Positions 9,975 through 18,933 of a stretch of DNA of 64,000 nucleotides are shown one piece after another (within the stretch, counting starts at the first letter, position 1; each line of letters starts with the position of its first letter). This stretch comes from an uncultured Bacteroides sp. Its GTDB lineage: Bacteria > Bacteroidota > Bacteroidia > Bacteroidales > Bacteroidaceae. The stretch lies in contig CANSEY010000017.1 of NCBI GenBank assembly GCA_947646015.1, positions 19,295-83,294 of the forward strand, read 5' to 3'. The notes below the pieces were generated by a model. That model was not told the origin of the DNA, searched no databases, and saw only the letters and a program-made list of their open reading frames with translations. The position numbers and the translations under genes are program-made.

Positions 9975-10970
9975 TCATCCTTCCATCGTTTGGAGCTGGT
10001 CATAATACAGTTTCATCCTGTTGAGGATTTCCTCACTATACCATCTCCCAAGAGACTCTTGCCGCCTGAGTTCCTCACAAACACGAAGCATCTCTCCCGC
10101 CCTATCGTACAAAGTTGTATAAGTTCCGTCCGGATGCAATGTACAGGCAGTAGAATATATCTGCAACAGCCTTACATAGAGTGCTTCCTTTGCCTCTCTA
10201 TATTTTTTCTCAAACAAGTGCTTACGGCTATATTCCAGTAACTTCTCAATAATCAATTGAATGGAAGCAATCCGCCTGCCCGCTGCCGTCGCCGTCATAA
10301 TCGATCCTTCCCGTTGCCGGTAATAATAAAAATCAATATCGGCAACCGTTATTTTTTGAGCGGTTGTCAGCACCTGAGGAGTCCATAATTCATCTTCATG
10401 AACCAACCCCGGTTCAAAGCGAAATCCATTCTGTTCAATAAAATCCCTCCTATATAAATAATTGTATACCATGGGGACATAACACCTGCAATCCATCACT
10501 CTTGAAAAATATGTACTACCGGACACTACGGTGCCTGTCGCAAACAACTCTCTGCCCCTTCTTTCCCAACTTTGCACCTGTCCATCGGCATGCACCGCCA
10601 GTGTGTTTCCCGAAACAATATCAGTACGGGTCTTCGCTGCAATAGCACATAACACCTGCAAAGCATTCTCTGCCAGCCAGTCATCACTGTCCAGAAATGC
10701 CAGATAATGCCCGGAAGCATGTTCCATTCCGGTATTTCGTGCAGCAGAGAGCCCTTGATTCTCCTGTTCCACATAAACGAAACGAGCATCCTTACCCGCA
10801 TACTCCCGCAGCAACCTCCCGGAATTATCCGTCGATCCGTCATTCACCAAAATGATCTCAATATCCGTTAAAGTCTGCTTCTCTAAAGAGTGCAGACATT
10901 CCGCCAGAAAAGGTTCCGTATTATAGACCGGAACCACCACCGAAACTACCGGTCTTTTTACCTCTTTCAT
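9975..10970 (-). CDS. Glycosyltransferase family 2
   Basis: 331 residues from the ATG at 10970, which overlaps the stop of the upstream fucosyltransferase as ATGA. The open frame runs upstream to 11081, but the GT-A fold begins only at VVSVVVPVYNTEPFLAECLH right after this ATG, so 10970 is preferred. Nucleotide-sugar binding motifs are ILVNDGSTDNSG and the DxD-like YLAFLDSDDWLAENAL, both in the first 110 residues. The C-terminal 120 residues are helical, as in capsule and LPS GT2 enzymes. Donor and acceptor cannot be told. The ATGA overlap indicates translational coupling with the fucosyltransferase. Confidence 0.9.
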   Translation of the reverse strand: MKEVKRPVVSVVVPVYNTEPFLAECLHSLEKQTLTDIEIILVNDGSTDNSGRLLREYAGKDARFVYVEQENQGLSAARNTGMEHASGHYLAFLDSDDWLAENALQVLCAIAAKTRTDIVSGNTLAVHADGQVQSWERRGRELFATGTVVSGSTYFSRVMDCRCYVPMVYNYLYRRDFIEQNGFRFEPGLVHEDELWTPQVLTTAQKITVADIDFYYYRQREGSIMTATAAGRRIASIQLIIEKLLEYSRKHLFEKKYREAKEALYVRLLQIYSTACTLHPDGTYTTLYDRAGEMLRVCEELRRQESLGRWYSEEILNRMKLYYDQLQTMEG

Positions 10971-11857
10971 ATCCCTCCCAATTTTAGTTCGTGTATTTTT
11001 TGGCAAAGCCTGATTAACGGATTGCTCCGGACTTGCTCTAACTTTTTTGTAAACGACAATAATAAAGGCCGTTTCCTCCATGCATAAAAACGTTCATACA
11101 ATGCCTCGTCATCATAGCATTGATTCATAAAAGCGGCTACTCCCTCGGGAGAATCGAAAGTACAAATATCCAGAAAACAATTTTCTCCCGGAGCAAATTC
11201 CCGAATATTGGGAGCTCCCAGATAGACCGGAACAGTACCGGCCAACAAAGGATTGAAAAACTTTTCTGTCACATAATCCTTCCCTATCGCATTCTCAAAA
11301 CTTATCACAAACTGATAATCCCCGATCACACTAAGAAGTGTATCCCGTCCCCGATCCTCAACAGGTAATTCACAATTACGGTATAGTTTCCCATACGAAT
11401 CGATGTCGGTATACTGCATCAATTCCTTAAGATACTCTTGTCGGTGACTCCGGTTCATATCACTCGAAATAAACATACATGCCTTCTTCTTATAAGGCTT
11501 TTCCCTCCGTGCCGTAACCAGCATCTTCCCATAATCCGGTCCATAATAAGGATACACAATATCATCCTCCTGATGATACCCCATCCATAAGTCAAAACTC
11601 TCTCTGAACTCGGGATCCTTCGTCCAACTATAATTCTCTTCACATTCCAGACTCCATCCCACCCAAAGCTGTCCTTCCCGCTTATCGATTTCATCCTCCA
11701 TCACCGAAGGCAAATCGGGCAAATGGAAAACCACGGCATCCGCCTTTGCAAGGAGGTTTCGATCAGTCGTTATCACACAGCCTCCAGGTAAATCTTCCTT
11801 TCGGAACTCGAGTGGAAATCCCCACATCGTATTATAAAAAAGAATCAATATATCCAT
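10967..11857 (-). CDS. GT10 family (alpha-1,3/1,4-) fucosyltransferase
   Basis: 296 residues. The C-terminal half has the GT10 donor-binding signature: FENAIGKDYVTEKFFNPLLA followed by GTVPVYLGAPNIREFAPG (about residues 186-223). The N-terminal acceptor half includes WVGWSLECEENYSW. GT10 enzymes transfer fucose from GDP-fucose to GlcNAc or Glc, as in Lewis-type epitopes. B. fragilis is known to fucosylate surface glycans and glycoproteins. Here the gene is embedded in a RiPP locus and coupled to a GT2 by an ATGA overlap. No GDP-fucose synthesis gene is in the window. The family is certain; the linkage and acceptor are unknown. Confidence 0.9.
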   Translation of the reverse strand: MDILILFYNTMWGFPLEFRKEDLPGGCVITTDRNLLAKADAVVFHLPDLPSVMEDEIDKREGQLWVGWSLECEENYSWTKDPEFRESFDLWMGYHQEDDIVYPYYGPDYGKMLVTARREKPYKKKACMFISSDMNRSHRQEYLKELMQYTDIDSYGKLYRNCELPVEDRGRDTLLSVIGDYQFVISFENAIGKDYVTEKFFNPLLAGTVPVYLGAPNIREFAPGENCFLDICTFDSPEGVAAFMNQCYDDEALYERFYAWRKRPLLLSFTKKLEQVRSNPLIRLCQKIHELKLGGI

Positions 11858-11906
11858 CTACCATCTATCTTTTATCAAGCTGCGAAACACATTTATCTGC
11901 CACTAT

Positions 11907-14381
11907 TCATTCTATCTCTTTCAACTTTTTCCACGGAATCCTCCCTTTACCCGTCATGAAGAAATAAGCGAATACCGGTTCCGCCCAACGTACGGCAACA
12001 AAAGGTTTATATCTCTGTTGTAAATTTCTATACGACAGCTTCACAAAGGTCCCTAAAGGTATAAACCTCTCCGGATATTTCCGGTAAGACTGCCGATAGC
12101 CCTCTTCATGCTCCTTCATCAGAGCACGCAAATGGAACCAACAAAAGCCGGCATCCAATATTTCATTCGGACAACGCATCACCTCCACCCCCCGATGACG
12201 GCCATCCGGCTTCGTTTCCGTCACATACCTGAATATCCGGTCCTCAGACACCTCAAAAAAGAAAGTATCACGCACGCCATTGAACGGAGGGAGTATCTCT
12301 TTGCTATCAGGCTCCGGATGTTCCTGCCCCAACCCTACCATCCACTCCCGGTCTTTCCGGAACAAGTTAATGCCCGACATCGAGACAGGCACTTTATACC
12401 GGATGATCATCTTCTCCAGATAAGAAGCATACGACGCATGTGTCCACAACGCAATTCGTTCCAGCCACCTGAACGGTCGCATCTCTATACGGTTGAAAGA
12501 GTCCACATAAGCCCGATACAGGTTGTAAGAGATACATTCCGCCACGTTGAACCGCACTTTTTTATCAGAACGGTAAGCATCACAGATATGTTTCAGCCGA
12601 TCCGTAAAATAAACCTGATCGGCATCGATCTTCACTGCGTACCGATAGCTTGCTTTCGACAATGCATAGTTGCAATAGCCTGCCAGCGTATGGATAGAGT
12701 CCGGCGGCAACAGCTTTGCCTTCTCCAACTCCTCCTCATCCAGATCGATCGGATATACAGACGGCTGATACTCAAAGACCCTGATTTTATCCGGATATTG
12801 TGCCGCCTTCTGCCTGAGAATCTCCGGCGTACGATCCGTACAATCATGATAGACAGCTATCAACTCATTTAATCCATCGATACACGAATCAATGGACATC
12901 TCCAAAAAATCCTCACAATTCTTACAGCGCAATAACCCCGACACCCCGACGGGCCGTTCGCGTGTCAACGTATCAGTATCAACCACATAAATCTCCTTCA
13001 ACGTAACAGGAGGCATTTTTTCTTTAATAAACCCTACCATATTCCGGAGAGTTTCTTCTCCTGTTGCCTGAAACCACAGAGGTTGTTCCTTCTCTATCCT
13101 CTGTTTAAAATCTTCATAATTCCCCAATATCCGGGACAAACCGCCGGTCAACTCCTCTTTCGTTTTCGCTATCATCCCCAGCCCCTCGGCTTCCACATCC
13201 GGAGAATACCGCGATCCCTCAGTCGGATCGTACACCAACGGGACAGCACCATGCGCCACTCCCTCCATCAAAGAAGAAGAATAGTGTGCCACCCCTACCC
13301 GTGTGCGGGCAAATACCTCTGCCAGCTTTTCATCCGTTACCATTTCTATATTGGGAATCTGCTCCCATTCCATGCGTACCTCCTCACCTATCCTGAACTC
13401 AGGATGTTCACGCACCAGAAACCGCCGGGCGGGAAATTCCGCGGCAACCGTCCCTATCAGGCGGATCATCTCTTGAAGATACCTTTTGTCACTCAGAAAA
13501 AAAGGTCCCTGCAAGAAAAAAGTAACACATTCCTTTTTCGTTTCATTACGTGGTTCCACCTGATACATATAGCCCGTCGGGACAAAGTCCGGCAACGGAT
13601 TATGCTTCTCCCACAAAGTCCGGAAACCTTCCCCCCACATCAGATAGTACCGGTAAGGCATCCTCCTGAAAGCTGTGTGCATCAATGACGGCCATCCCTG
13701 CTGAATACACAAGGTCGGTACTCCATAATCACGCCCTATGGTGGCAAGCAATAACTGCTGGTAATGGCAGCCTTCCAGAAAAATCAATCCTTTAGGTTGC
13801 AAGATACTCATCAATATATCAAATGTATTCGCATATTGAAAAATCAAAGGGAACCACTCTTTCAGGAATGGATTAACCAATGGAGCTGTTTTGGTAAATT
13901 CAAGAGTAATGGCCGTTACAAAGTCCGGCAACTCCGTTTCATCCGGAATCTCATATTCCGACAAGAGCAACACCGGTTCTTCCAGACGTTCAATCAACGG
14001 AGTCAGATAAGCCAATTGACGGGCATTATAAATATAGATCACCAACTGCCCGCCATAAGGTGCCAGTGCTTCATACCATTCATGGTCGTAGATTTTGTAT
14101 TCCTCTTCCTGTCGCTCCCATTCTTCCACCTGCTTATCTGCCAGTATCTCCTTTACGCTACCCAATGCTTCCCCACAGCTCTTTCCTTCTTTACGTAACC
14201 GGTCGTACTCCTCTCTATGCCAAGTGAACTGCCAGAATAGTAAATTGATCAAAGGCACGCCCACATCATGCCCCCCTATTTTCAGCCAATACTCTTTCTC
14301 CTCCCTCAAATGGTTCACGTAGTCAGACAGCACCCTATCCAGTACTTCATAATACTCCACATAATAGTCCCGTCTATCCAT
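11907..14381 (-). CDS. Two-domain protein: capsule-type GT-B domain fused to a GT2-like domain
   Basis: 824 residues. Residues about 150-450 look like the capsule-polysaccharide/CDP-glycerol transferase GT-B type: LIFLEGCHYQQLLLATIGRD, TLCIQQGWPSL, FLVREHPEFRIG and AHYSSSLMEGVAHGAVPLVY. Residues about 470-800 form a second, GT-A-like domain: GVSGLLRCKNCEDFLEMSID, IAVYHDCTDRTPEIL and a DxD-type YAVKIDADQVYF. Two transferases in one chain would add two successive sugars. It follows the CMP-sugar synthetase by 11 nt, so one domain could use a CMP-activated sugar; that is inference from neighbourhood only. Confidence 0.75.
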   Translation of the reverse strand: MDRRDYYVEYYEVLDRVLSDYVNHLREEKEYWLKIGGHDVGVPLINLLFWQFTWHREEYDRLRKEGKSCGEALGSVKEILADKQVEEWERQEEEYKIYDHEWYEALAPYGGQLVIYIYNARQLAYLTPLIERLEEPVLLLSEYEIPDETELPDFVTAITLEFTKTAPLVNPFLKEWFPLIFQYANTFDILMSILQPKGLIFLEGCHYQQLLLATIGRDYGVPTLCIQQGWPSLMHTAFRRMPYRYYLMWGEGFRTLWEKHNPLPDFVPTGYMYQVEPRNETKKECVTFFLQGPFFLSDKRYLQEMIRLIGTVAAEFPARRFLVREHPEFRIGEEVRMEWEQIPNIEMVTDEKLAEVFARTRVGVAHYSSSLMEGVAHGAVPLVYDPTEGSRYSPDVEAEGLGMIAKTKEELTGGLSRILGNYEDFKQRIEKEQPLWFQATGEETLRNMVGFIKEKMPPVTLKEIYVVDTDTLTRERPVGVSGLLRCKNCEDFLEMSIDSCIDGLNELIAVYHDCTDRTPEILRQKAAQYPDKIRVFEYQPSVYPIDLDEEELEKAKLLPPDSIHTLAGYCNYALSKASYRYAVKIDADQVYFTDRLKHICDAYRSDKKVRFNVAECISYNLYRAYVDSFNRIEMRPFRWLERIALWTHASYASYLEKMIIRYKVPVSMSGINLFRKDREWMVGLGQEHPEPDSKEILPPFNGVRDTFFFEVSEDRIFRYVTETKPDGRHRGVEVMRCPNEILDAGFCWFHLRALMKEHEEGYRQSYRKYPERFIPLGTFVKLSYRNLQQRYKPFVAVRWAEPVFAYFFMTGKGRIPWKKLKEIE

Positions 14382-14392
14382 ATCTTTTTTTA

Positions 14393-15064
14393 TTAAAGCC
14401 CGGTTTCAATATAATGTTCAGCCAGTCTCCAGTCCGCTTCTTCATCGACATCTATCATCCCTGCAGGACCAACCTCCACCACCTTCACAACTCCCGAAAG
14501 AAGCTGCCCGGAGTCCAGTATTCTTCCCACCGTAGAAGCATAGAAAGCTCCCGACTCTATCAGAAAACCTTTGTACTCCTGTCGGCGAGGTTTAGTTTCG
14601 AATGAATAGTCCAAAGGTCTCCCCTCATCACTCCAACGAAACTTCTTCAAACGGCAACAGGCAACATAGGAATCCGCCTCCCCCCTTTTCATCTCTTCTA
14701 CAAGCCCCCTTAGTTCTTGTGCAGTCGTAAAAGGAGAAGTAGCCTGTAACAAAATAAAATCATCATTCCGGTCCGGCTTACGATAATTAAGATATTCCTG
14801 TACAACTTCCAGGCTGGAAGCCTCATCCCTTGCACTCCACTCACTGCGCCTGAATATCTGTACAACTCCTTTGTAACGGCCTCGTATCAGACTCTCCATT
14901 TCATCACAATTGGTCGCTACACATACCTCGTCCGCTATGCCGGAAGCAAGGATGGTATCGATAATCCAACATACCAGAGGTTTATCCCCCAGCAGACGCA
15001 GGTTCTTACCGGGAATACCTCTACTCCCTTTGCGAACCGGAACAAAACAGAAAGTACGATTCAT
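14393..15064 (-). CDS. CMP-sugar synthetase (acylneuraminate cytidylyltransferase family)
   Basis: 223 residues. The N-terminal CTP-binding motif reads FVPVRKGSRGIPGKNLRLLG, typical of NeuA/PseF/LegF enzymes, with LLQATSPFTTAQEL near residue 105 and a conserved acidic C-terminal MIDVDEEADWRLAE that supplies a metal ligand. It would activate a nonulosonic acid (sialic-, pseudaminic- or legionaminic-type) or related acid sugar with CTP. No synthase for such a sugar is encoded in the window, so the sugar must come from elsewhere. It is the first gene of the sugar module, directly downstream of the three maturases, and marks the visible change from AT-rich to more GC-balanced sequence. Confidence 0.85.
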   Translation of the reverse strand: MNRTFCFVPVRKGSRGIPGKNLRLLGDKPLVCWIIDTILASGIADEVCVATNCDEMESLIRGRYKGVVQIFRRSEWSARDEASSLEVVQEYLNYRKPDRNDDFILLQATSPFTTAQELRGLVEEMKRGEADSYVACCRLKKFRWSDEGRPLDYSFETKPRRQEYKGFLIESGAFYASTVGRILDSGQLLSGVVKVVEVGPAGMIDVDEEADWRLAEHYIETGL

Positions 15065-15077
15065 AAGCTATTATCAT

Positions 15078-16319
15078 TTATGGTTTCACATGACAGAGGT
15101 TCGGTTTTCCAATAGCCAATTCATAATTAGAGGGCGAAGGACACAGCCATTGGTAAATGCAGTCACAACAAGGATAATCATTTCGTATTTTCCGCCATGC
15201 TGTATTATCAAGCATTTCTTTGTTAACAATATCAATCAAACTATCTTTATAGATATTTCCCAAAACTAAACTATTCAAATTAGCATATACGTCTCCATTA
15301 ACAGAGATTGATAACGAACCGAAAAAATGTGAATTCATTTTTTGATGAGCAAAAATTTGGCTCATTGAGTATTGAGATTGCAGGATATCCCCTTTATCCA
15401 TATAAACATATTTTTCAAAATAATCCAAATTACATCCTACATAGGTCGAATGTATTGAATAGTCATTAATAGCATATTTATGTACAATCTCCTCCGCCTT
15501 AGCATATTCATCTATTTGCGTAACATAAAAATGAATCTTTATTTGTAAATCTCCTAATAAAAAGATACAATTTCGCAGTAATTCTTCTTCCATGGGAAAA
15601 GGAACAATCACATCATAAAAAAAATCTGAATCTAAGATTTTATTACCCACAAAATCAGCATAATGACTCCAAATATGAATTTGACCTTTAAAACCTGATA
15701 ATAAAAAAGGAATATCATTATAATTAGGATACTTCCAAATATTTCCACCAAATAAATTCAACCGACCTACCACTCCATATCGAATTTGTGCTATAATAGA
15801 CTTCAAAGCAGAGATATCAAGAACTTGAGACGTCTCTGTTTCTGCTACGCGACAGCACAAATTTTGCTGTGAATATTTACTGCAATATAAACAATGATGA
15901 TCACAAACATTATAAAGAAAAACATTTATTTCTAACAAATTAAACAAAATATCTTCTCCTATACCCCTATCTTCTATTTGCTGTAATTTATCCACATCAC
16001 ATTGTAAATTAAGAATAGGCATCATTTGTATCGGTTTATCGGGAAAAGATGCCACATCTATAACACCTCCCATTTCCTTTAACACAAAATCAGATATAAA
16101 ATTTGAGTAACATAGCTCTGTCAACATTTTCCCTTCACAAAACACCGCACCAAGATTATCTCTTTTATGTAACTGTCGTAATAGCCCTATTACATTCTCA
16201 TTTTCCACCTCTAAATACTCCCAATTCTTAGTATTATATAATAGAGCCTTCTTACCCTTTATACAACAATATACATAAGGCGCAATTACCAGCCAATAAT
16301 TCTTATCTACTTGAAACAT
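15078..16319 (-). CDS. Radical-SAM-type protein of the GG-Bacteroidales system (third of three)
   Basis: 413 residues from ATG 16319; an in-frame TTG at 16340 would overlap the upstream gene. A CxxxCxxC-type cluster occurs unusually late, at about residue 152 (NVCDHHCLYCSKYSQQ), after a long N-terminal extension. The C-terminus ends CCDCIYQWLCPSPSNYELAI followed by GKPNLCHV. This tail is typical of the GG-Bacteroidales pseudo-rSAM family (TIGR04150, from memory). Many of those lack the iron-sulfur cysteines, but this one keeps three. It could be a partner that binds precursor or cluster rather than an independent enzyme. It lies 13 nt after the second maturase. Confidence 0.75.
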   Translation of the reverse strand: MFQVDKNYWLVIAPYVYCCIKGKKALLYNTKNWEYLEVENENVIGLLRQLHKRDNLGAVFCEGKMLTELCYSNFISDFVLKEMGGVIDVASFPDKPIQMMPILNLQCDVDKLQQIEDRGIGEDILFNLLEINVFLYNVCDHHCLYCSKYSQQNLCCRVAETETSQVLDISALKSIIAQIRYGVVGRLNLFGGNIWKYPNYNDIPFLLSGFKGQIHIWSHYADFVGNKILDSDFFYDVIVPFPMEEELLRNCIFLLGDLQIKIHFYVTQIDEYAKAEEIVHKYAINDYSIHSTYVGCNLDYFEKYVYMDKGDILQSQYSMSQIFAHQKMNSHFFGSLSISVNGDVYANLNSLVLGNIYKDSLIDIVNKEMLDNTAWRKIRNDYPCCDCIYQWLCPSPSNYELAIGKPNLCHVKP

Positions 16320-16332
16320 ATTATACCCTATT

Positions 16333-17580
16333 TTATTCAACCATCACATTTTCCATAATTCGATAATATTCTTCCGGATGCTTTCTTAGAAAATCTATTT
16401 GTTTTGCTTTATAGATTTCAAAAGCTTGTTTACTAGTAAATCCATAGCAAACAGGACAAGTATCCAAGTTATTAAGATTGAAAATACATTGTATACAAGA
16501 TTCTGCTTTGTAACATTTACTACATTGATTTTCCATTTTAGCATAATAAGTATTATACTTATCTGCAATTGCTTCTAAATCAAGTTCAACACCGCTATCT
16601 GCCGTTACCTTTCCCAATGCAAATTGTTGTCCTATGCGTTCGCAAGGTAAAATCTTACCAGTAACAGTGACAAACATTCTTTTACCAAAAGGAATACAAG
16701 TACCGGTAGGAATTGTTTTTTTAGGTTTACCATATTGCAAATCAACATAACTTCGAAAAACAAACCCACTATACTGATGGAGAAAATTGGTAAGAGTCTG
16801 ATAAGTAGCTGATTTTAGAAACATATCCTGCTCTATTTTTTCATAATTCTCTGCTTGGTGTAAACTTTCTTGTGAATTACGATACGTTTTTTGGAAAAGT
16901 TCTACCTTATCCGGTCGAATCCCCATATTATTCAACTCTCCAATACTGGGTACTTTATTGTAACGAGTTTTAAAGAAGTGATAAATAGAAGTAACCGAAT
17001 TACGATTATGTAATACAGCATTAAAATTTACTTTTCTTTCAAAGAACTCAGGGTATTTATTTCGTAAAACATCTATATTTCTGATAATATTGGGATATGC
17101 AGGATCACCCACCTTATTCACTCTATAGGAAGTGCCATATTCATCACCATCCAAACTGATAAGCAAATTGAAATCATGTGCCACCAAAAAATCCATATGA
17201 CGTTCAAGCAACAAAGCATTCGTTGTCATTGAAAAAGTAAAATTGCGATATTGGCAATGCAGTTTTTCAATATACGTCACCACCGATTCAATAAATGGCA
17301 TATTTAATAAAGGTTCTCCCCCATAGAAACTGATATATACGTTACGTTTAGCTGACGTATTATATTCTGAACCCCATAAATCAACTAAATAATCAATTAA
17401 TTTCAAAGAAGCGGACAAACTAATTGTGCTATTTTCACGCTTATCATAATCATTATAAAATTCACCATACGCACAATACTTACAACACAGATTACAAGCA
17501 TCTGTCACTTCAAAAGTCAGCTGACGCAGGTTAGCTAATTGATACTTAATATCATCAACTGTAATATATTTTTTTTTCAT
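16333..17580 (-). CDS. Radical SAM/SPASM peptide maturase, GG-Bacteroidales type (second of three)
   Basis: 415 residues. The radical SAM cluster is FEVTDACNLCCKYCAYGEFY near residue 24 (CxxxCxxC), followed by the glycine-rich SAM motif VYISFYGGEPLLNMPF near 85. C-terminal SPASM-like cysteines occur in GTCIPFGKRMFV, ILPCERIGQQFALG and a dense block CSKCYKAESCIQCIF plus CPVCYGF (about 350-385). Such enzymes install thioether, C-C or epimer modifications on double-glycine precursor peptides. The auxiliary cysteine set suggests two extra Fe-S clusters. It begins 3 nt after the first maturase stop, so the two are co-translated. Confidence 0.9.
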   Translation of the reverse strand: MKKKYITVDDIKYQLANLRQLTFEVTDACNLCCKYCAYGEFYNDYDKRENSTISLSASLKLIDYLVDLWGSEYNTSAKRNVYISFYGGEPLLNMPFIESVVTYIEKLHCQYRNFTFSMTTNALLLERHMDFLVAHDFNLLISLDGDEYGTSYRVNKVGDPAYPNIIRNIDVLRNKYPEFFERKVNFNAVLHNRNSVTSIYHFFKTRYNKVPSIGELNNMGIRPDKVELFQKTYRNSQESLHQAENYEKIEQDMFLKSATYQTLTNFLHQYSGFVFRSYVDLQYGKPKKTIPTGTCIPFGKRMFVTVTGKILPCERIGQQFALGKVTADSGVELDLEAIADKYNTYYAKMENQCSKCYKAESCIQCIFNLNNLDTCPVCYGFTSKQAFEIYKAKQIDFLRKHPEEYYRIMENVMVE

Positions 17581-17583
17581 CGA

Positions 17584-18903
17584 TTATATTAAATTTCTTT
17601 GTTTTGCCATTTCTATCACAAAAGAAGACAAACTGTATTCAACGTTATCATATACACAAGTAAGCTGTTTACAATTTATAAGTGCATCGTAATTTTTTTG
17701 TATACATGGTCCCATACACAAAGGTAAAACTCGACAATTTTCACAACGTTCATTCTCAAATGTAGCCTTTACAAACATCTTACTCAATATTCCATCGTTC
17801 CAATCAATCTCTCCAGATTTTAACAAATGGCCAAGAGTTAGTTCTTCCCCATAATCACGTGCTGTACATTTAAAAATTCTACCATCGTAATTGACAACAT
17901 AATGATTGATACTATCCGCATAACAACACTTATATCTAAATGGCCTATATGCCCAAAAACGCGAACGAAAACCAGCCTTCTCAAATTCAACTTTTGCCTT
18001 CTCTAATAACTTTCGCATTTCTTCTGTACATGAAATCTGCCACACTCTCTGAAAATCTACAGTAATGCACTTTATACTTTTTTCCGTAAAATCATTTATT
18101 ATATCTTTTATATTCTTCAAAGTTTGTTTATCATAATTTACACGCAAACAAATTGAAACATCTGGAATTACCTCAGAAAGCAAATTAATATTGTCAACCA
18201 CATCTCTATAAGTACCATGTTTATCAGAATAACGTTTAATCAGGTTCTGGCGGCACTCATTACCATCAATAGATATCTGAAAGAAATCAAAGTTCATGTC
18301 CTTCATATATCGAATTCTATCTTCACTCAATAAAGTAGCATTAGTAGTAATTTGTTGCCTAAATTTCACATTATTCTGTAATAAAATTGGGAATACTGAA
18401 TCTGATATCTTTTTGATTACTTCATCAAAATACATTAGGGGCTCTCCACCAAACCAATCCAATAAAATTGAATTTGCTTTTTTTTGTGTCACTAATAAAT
18501 TAATGTGCTTAATCAAATTATCAACTATTTCATCGCTCATTCGTTCTCTATCATATTTTGCCCCAGCATATGCAACAGAACAATACCAGCACTTTAAATT
18601 ACAATCTAAAGTCGGATTTATTGTAAGATGATAATCCCGATTCATAAATATACACCGCTTATTTTGTAATTTCAAATACGCCAACTCATCAAAATCTGGA
18701 CTTATAATAAATCCTGACCTCTGAAAAGCAGAATACAATTCAGGAAATTTCTGTCGAAATGTAGGCAAATGTTCCATCAAAGTCTCAATTATAGAATAAT
18801 CCTTAAGACTAATTGGTAGTATCCTGTTAGTAAGCGAATTATAGAGCAGGATTCCATTATAGTATTCTATTTCAATATTGTATCTACTAGCTTTATCATT
18901 CAT
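17584..18903 (-). CDS. Radical SAM/SPASM peptide maturase (first of three)
   Basis: 439 residues. An N-terminal segment of about 90 residues, probably a precursor-recognition region, precedes the cluster motif HLTINPTLDCNLKCWYCSVA at about 100 (CxxxCxxC) and the SAM motif LLDWFGGEPLMYFDEV near 146. SPASM cysteines appear as YKCCYADS, IFKCTARDYGEE and CENCRVLPLCMGPC close to the end. It is the first modification enzyme after the second precursor/protease cassette. Together with the next two genes it forms an uninterrupted maturase block. The peptide residue modified cannot be predicted from sequence alone. Confidence 0.9.
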   Translation of the reverse strand: MNDKASRYNIEIEYYNGILLYNSLTNRILPISLKDYSIIETLMEHLPTFRQKFPELYSAFQRSGFIISPDFDELAYLKLQNKRCIFMNRDYHLTINPTLDCNLKCWYCSVAYAGAKYDRERMSDEIVDNLIKHINLLVTQKKANSILLDWFGGEPLMYFDEVIKKISDSVFPILLQNNVKFRQQITTNATLLSEDRIRYMKDMNFDFFQISIDGNECRQNLIKRYSDKHGTYRDVVDNINLLSEVIPDVSICLRVNYDKQTLKNIKDIINDFTEKSIKCITVDFQRVWQISCTEEMRKLLEKAKVEFEKAGFRSRFWAYRPFRYKCCYADSINHYVVNYDGRIFKCTARDYGEELTLGHLLKSGEIDWNDGILSKMFVKATFENERCENCRVLPLCMGPCIQKNYDALINCKQLTCVYDNVEYSLSSFVIEMAKQRNLI

Positions 18904-18933
18904 ATCATTACCTATCTAATATTATTATTTCAT

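Noticed and set aside
12108-12872. 254-codon plus-strand open frame inside the fused glycosyltransferase gene
   Set aside because: Antisense of a conserved coding sequence; His/Arg/Pro/Leu-rich translation with no recognisable features.
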